DNA from: CAVOBC01 sp963693635
GTDB lineage: Bacteria > Pseudomonadota > Gammaproteobacteria > Pseudomonadales > Azotimanducaceae
Direction of reading: 5' to 3'
Assembly: GCA_963693635.1 (NCBI GenBank)
Contig: CAVOBC010000165.1
Coordinates: 1-9,577 of the forward strand
Length of the DNA: 9,577 nt
Part shown: in pieces, positions 7,137 through 9,577 of the stretch
Layout: each line of letters starts with the position of its first letter
How positions within the stretch are numbered: the first letter of the stretch is position 1
Translations under genes and position numbers: made by a program
The notes under the pieces: generated by a model
What the model saw: the letters and a program-made list of their open reading frames with translations, nothing else
The model's database searches: none
Told to the model about the DNA's origin: nothing

Positions 7137-7425
7137 CGAGGTCGGTGAGGTCGGCAAGGAAGTCGCATCGGAACTCAAGACAGAGACCCGAGAGCTGATA
7201 TACAACTATCTCGACCTCTGCAACGAGCAAACATTCCTGCGCAAGAAGAACCGGATCACCGTGGAGACGTGGCGGGACTGGAGCGCGGGGATGGAAGCCC
7301 ATTTGAAGAAGCCCGCATTCCAATCAATTTGGGGCGAAGTAAAACAGGAGTCACCCGGTAGCTTCTCGTTCCTTGAGCAGCTGGAGAAGGAGCGGTTCTC
7401 GGTGGATCCACGATGGTGGAAGTGA
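7137..7425 (+). pseudogene. 5'-truncated remnant of a small conserved protein (DUF4760-like)
   Basis: About 95 codons before the TGA read as a real protein: a helical segment with ELIYNYLDLCNEQ, a basic turn FLRKKNRIT, then a Trp-rich part (WRDWSAGMEAH, AFQSIWGEVK) and the tail VDPRWWK. This resembles the C-terminal half of small DUF4760-type proteins, which normally carry an N-terminal membrane helix; the assignment is by pattern only. No usable start exists: the frame has no ATG until inside the domain (7291), and the sequence before about 7137 in this frame turns into an Arg/Pro/Cys-rich string with no membrane helix. The gene has most likely lost its 5' end by a deletion or insertion whose junction lies near 7137. 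It converges with the phosphodiesterase gene on the other strand. Confidence 0.55.
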
Positions 7426-7675
7426 TGGCTGTATTGAAAGCCCGTCCAGGCTCGCCCTAAGGGCACGAAGGCCGGAATCCGACGGAGCAGAATTCGGACT
7501 TACGCCTTTTACGGCGACCTTGTGCCGCCGACCTCACGTCTTAGTAGCTAACGAGTTCGGTCGACCGGACCTCCCTACGGGCAGAAAAGATGATGTCAGT
7601 GTCTCCGGATTTCGCGGTGCGCGGGATTTCGGGACACACGCGTCTCGCCCGATCATCGAGTGCCGACTGCCGCGG
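7426..7675. other. Convergent intergenic gap, no gene seen
   Basis: This stretch separates the truncated conserved-protein fragment (plus) from the phosphodiesterase (minus). A small dyad, GCCC-TAA-GGGC, lies near 7453-7463, and no T-run follows it. Both flanking reading frames end here, so transcription should stop within it, but no standard terminator can be supported. Confidence 0.35.
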
Positions 7676-8518
7676 TCAGCGTCCCAGAACGAGTTTGCCG
7701 TCGCGCAGCAGCGGTATTGGTGGGTCCCAGTCGCCGACCGGCTGTACGTGCGTGACCAATCCGGCACCGTCCGGTACGGCGTCAGGCAACCAGGCATGGA
7801 CAGCGAAGGCGGGAGGTTCGTGAACCACGTTGAGGACTCGCGCCGAGCCCATGTCCATGCCGAATGGATAGCAGGTCGTTGGACCGGCAAAGGCGATGGT
7901 TCCGCCGAATGCGGCGGTGATGGGGCGGTGGACATGCCCCGCCAACACGCGCACAACCTGATCGTGCTGCTTGATCACGGCGGCGAGGTCAGCGCCACCG
8001 CGTTTCAGCCCCTTTGCAGACGTGCCTGTCATGCCCGAGTAGAACGGCGGGTGGTGCAGGGCGACGATGGTCGGGCGCTCCGGCGCCGCTGCGAGTTGCG
8101 CATCGAGCCATGCGCATCGTTCCGGGCACATCTCGCCCGGGGCCTCGCCAACGATTACGGAATCACAACAGACAATTCTCACGGGATAGTCGTCGAGGAC
8201 GTACTGCAGGAAGTCGCTGGTCGTCGGCAGCATATCCGTGCTACCGAAGACAGTCCGAAGAGCGTCCCGATCGTCGTGGTTGCCAGGCAGGATAGCCCAG
8301 GGAGCTCCCAACGCCTGCATGATGTCGCGAAACGCCTCGTAGCGCGGCACGCTGCCATGCGAAGCGATATCACCGGTGTGCAGGACCAGATCGGGTTGGG
8401 GAGACAACGCGTTGATGGCGGTGATCGTCCGCGAGAGCGCAGCGGTCGTGTCGAAGTGTCCGTAGACCGCTCGCCCAGGTTCGTCGATGTGTGTGTCGGA
8501 AATCTGGACCAAATGCAT
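7676..8518 (-). CDS. Class III metallophosphoesterase, CpdA/Rv0805-like cyclic nucleotide phosphodiesterase
   Basis: A 280-residue calcineurin-like phosphoesterase with all five metal motifs in order: SDTHID (Asp8, His10), TGD (Asp50), PGNHDDR (Asn80, His81), ALHHPPF (His155) and AGHVHR (His195, His197). This arrangement binds two metal ions. The family includes the 3',5'-cAMP phosphodiesterases CpdA and Rv0805 and the glycerophosphodiesterase GpdQ, so the natural substrate may be cAMP or another phosphodiester. No signal peptide is visible; it should be cytosolic. Two starts are possible. ATG 8518 (MHLVQISDTH) was preferred because GGAG lies six bases upstream; ATG 8530 would add four residues and has no well-spaced site. 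The gene stands alone between decayed sequences. A 250-bp gap on its 3' side shows no gene and no clear terminator. Confidence 0.92.
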   Translation of the reverse strand: MHLVQISDTHIDEPGRAVYGHFDTTAALSRTITAINALSPQPDLVLHTGDIASHGSVPRYEAFRDIMQALGAPWAILPGNHDDRDALRTVFGSTDMLPTTSDFLQYVLDDYPVRIVCCDSVIVGEAPGEMCPERCAWLDAQLAAAPERPTIVALHHPPFYSGMTGTSAKGLKRGGADLAAVIKQHDQVVRVLAGHVHRPITAAFGGTIAFAGPTTCYPFGMDMGSARVLNVVHEPPAFAVHAWLPDAVPDGAGLVTHVQPVGDWDPPIPLLRDGKLVLGR

Positions 8519-8754
8519 GCTGTGCTCCATGCCCCGCTAATTGGGATTCGACACGAAAGCCCGCGCCGCTTGGGACTACGGCCAGTGAACCACAGATAGA
8601 ACCGGAATGTGCGTCGATGCAAACGCGTCCCAGGACGCTGTCGGTAGATTGGATCACTCTGGGTCCAGCCTTCGCGTTGACTCTGGCGATGGCCGCGTAC
8701 GCCAGGCATCAAGCACCTCGTCGAGCCGAGCCACACATGAAGGCAACAACACTT

Positions 8755-8897
8755 CTGGCGCTTCCACAACAGGATCTGATCCGGGTGAGGACCGAATTGG
8801 TCGCTCAGTTCTGAGGGGGCTGATCGCCATTGGGGGCGGCGAGTGCCACCTTCGCTTGAAAGCCGGGTGCCTGGCTCCAGCGAGTTCGCTTGGTCAT
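8755..8897 (-). pseudogene. IS3-family transposase OrfA relic, frameshifted and truncated
   Basis: From ATG 8897 the minus strand reads MTKRTRWSQAPGFQAKVALAA and stops at TGA 8805-8807. From 8814 another frame continues with SELSDQFGPHPDQILLWKRQ. Joined, these match the start of IS3-family OrfA, whose pattern is roughly MTKRTRR...F-KAKVALAAIKGDKTLAELSEQFGVHPNQI-QWK. This is the helix-turn-helix DNA-binding part of the transposase. A frameshift lies near 8812-8825, and homology ends at about 8755, before the leucine-zipper end of OrfA. No OrfB with its DDE catalytic residues is present and no matching terminal inverted repeats were found. GAGG upstream of the ATG is a leftover ribosome binding site. 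The element is dead. The family call rests on pattern recognition, with good agreement over about 45 residues. Confidence 0.75.
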
Positions 8898-9222
8898 TCA
8901 TGTCCTCAGGATGTATCGACGTACATCGGGATATATCCTCAAGCCACCTGTACAATTCCTGGGGTCCACCCCCCCACTGGCCATCGTGCTCATGTTTGGA
9001 CAGATCGTCTCGCGAGATCGGCCGTGACTTCGGGCTTTACCTGCTCGACCGATATATGGCGCAGGAATACGCCGGGTCAGAGCCAACTTCCTGTACAACT
9101 TCACGAACTACCGCAAGAAAAACCAGGCACAGAATGCCGCTTTGCCTGCGCCCGATGTCGCGTTAATGGATGCCGGGATACGTCTCAGCAACGTTGCTGT
9201 CGTCCCGGGCGCGGGGCGTCCC
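8898..9222. other. Stretch without an intact gene between the IS relic and the gcvPB fragment
   Basis: About 325 bases. On the plus strand, protein-like strings appear in alternating frames: STPPLAIVLMFGQIVS (stop at 9025-9027), then REIGRDFGLYLLDRYMAQEYA in a second frame, then RVRANFLYNFTNYRKKNQAQ in the first frame again. This is the look of a gene with several indels, but I cannot name it and chance is not excluded. An imperfect inverted repeat (AGGATRTAT arms) lies around 8908-8939, in front of the OrfA relic on the minus strand. Confidence 0.3.
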
Positions 9223-9555
9223 TGTTCAATTCTGATTCCCGGCGCTGCGCACGGCACCAATCCGGCATCAGCGGTAATGTGTGGTTTCACAGTTCGCGAG
9301 GTGGCGCTTGCGGATGATGGCGACGCCGATGTCGACGCGCTGCGCGCAGCGGTCGGGCCACAAACGGCGGCGCTCATGATGACCAATCCGTCGACCTACG
9401 GTCTGTTCGATCGGCGCATCTCGGAAATTGCCGCCATCGTCCATGACGCCGGGGGTTTGCTCTATTACGACGGCGCCAACCTGAACGCCATCCTGGGTAA
9501 GGTACATCCGGGCGATATGGGCTTCGACGTTCTTCACCTGAATCTACACAAGACT
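9223..9555 (+). pseudogene. gcvPB: Internal fragment of glycine decarboxylase (P protein) subunit 2
   Basis: About 111 codons match the middle of GcvPB, the PLP-binding subunit of the glycine cleavage system. Clear motifs are ILIPGAAHGTNPASAVMCGF, TAALMMTNPSTYGLF, GGLLYYDGANLNAILGK, PGDMGFDV and HLNLHKT, whose Lys binds PLP. About 180 residues that normally precede this part are missing: upstream of about 9205 the frame no longer looks like GcvPB and hits a stop at 9025-9027. After HKT the family continues FSTPHGGGGPG, but here the frame reads MHDCSAM and the window ends 22 bases later. So the piece appears cut on both sides. A start at ATG 9166 has no ribosome binding site. The last divergence is short and could also be a sequence or assembly fault at the edge. 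No gcvT, gcvH or gcvPA is nearby. Confidence 0.75.
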
Positions 9556-9577
9556 ATGCACGACTGCTCGGCGATGC

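Noticed and set aside
7373..8599. 408-codon plus-strand open frame
   Set aside because: It is antisense to the phosphodiesterase, whose five metal-binding motifs are all intact. Its own product is Arg/His/Val-rich with no domain; long antisense frames are common in GC-rich DNA.
8179..8955. 258-codon minus-strand open frame read as one protein
   Set aside because: Part of it overlaps the phosphodiesterase in the wrong frame. Only residues around 8755-8814 are meaningful, as the second half of the IS3 OrfA relic.

Overview
The window is GC-rich chromosomal DNA with bacterial gene structure (Shine-Dalgarno sites, a TAATG stop/start overlap, a Tat signal). The protein families (IorA/IorB-type molybdenum hydroxylase, MFS permease, class III phosphodiesterase, IS3-family transposase relic) suggest a proteobacterium, perhaps a gammaproteobacterium. 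That placement is inference from style; no marker gene is present.

Left part (1-2322): a minus-strand pair, a small NIPSNAP-like protein (893-1198) followed by an MFS permease that runs off the left edge (1-783). Upstream of the pair is a short region with a 13-bp-period direct repeat and a perfect inverted repeat, a good candidate operator. To the right, on the plus strand, lies a small three-helix membrane protein (1650-1979). A well-placed ribosome binding site opens a 15-residue reading frame in the same frame just before it, which ends at a stop 3 nt before the main ATG. A 343-bp gap with three short hairpins follows.

Centre (2323-6597): the best-supported block, a plus-strand set of an amidase-signature hydrolase, a two-cluster [2Fe-2S] protein and a Tat-exported molybdopterin subunit. 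The last two form a two-subunit hydroxylase of the isoquinoline 1-oxidoreductase (IorAB) type with no FAD subunit. The likely electron route is molybdenum to 2Fe-2S to a periplasmic acceptor. A cytoplasmic amidase beside it fits breakdown of an amide or N-heterocycle, but the substrate cannot be read from the sequence.

Right part (6598-9577): mostly degraded DNA around one intact gene. The intact gene is a minus-strand CpdA/Rv0805-like metallophosphoesterase (7676-8518). Around it are a 5'-truncated fragment of a small conserved protein (7137-7425), an IS3-family OrfA relic broken by a frameshift and cut short (8755-8897), and an internal piece of glycine decarboxylase subunit 2 (gcvPB, 9223-9555) without its usual N-terminus and diverging just after the PLP-lysine motif. 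This pattern suggests repeated insertion, deletion and decay. No RNA gene, CRISPR array or complete mobile element was seen. I found no convincing wholly new system; the best leads are the amidase/IorAB cluster, the leader frame before the small membrane protein, and the operator-like repeats at 1212-1263.
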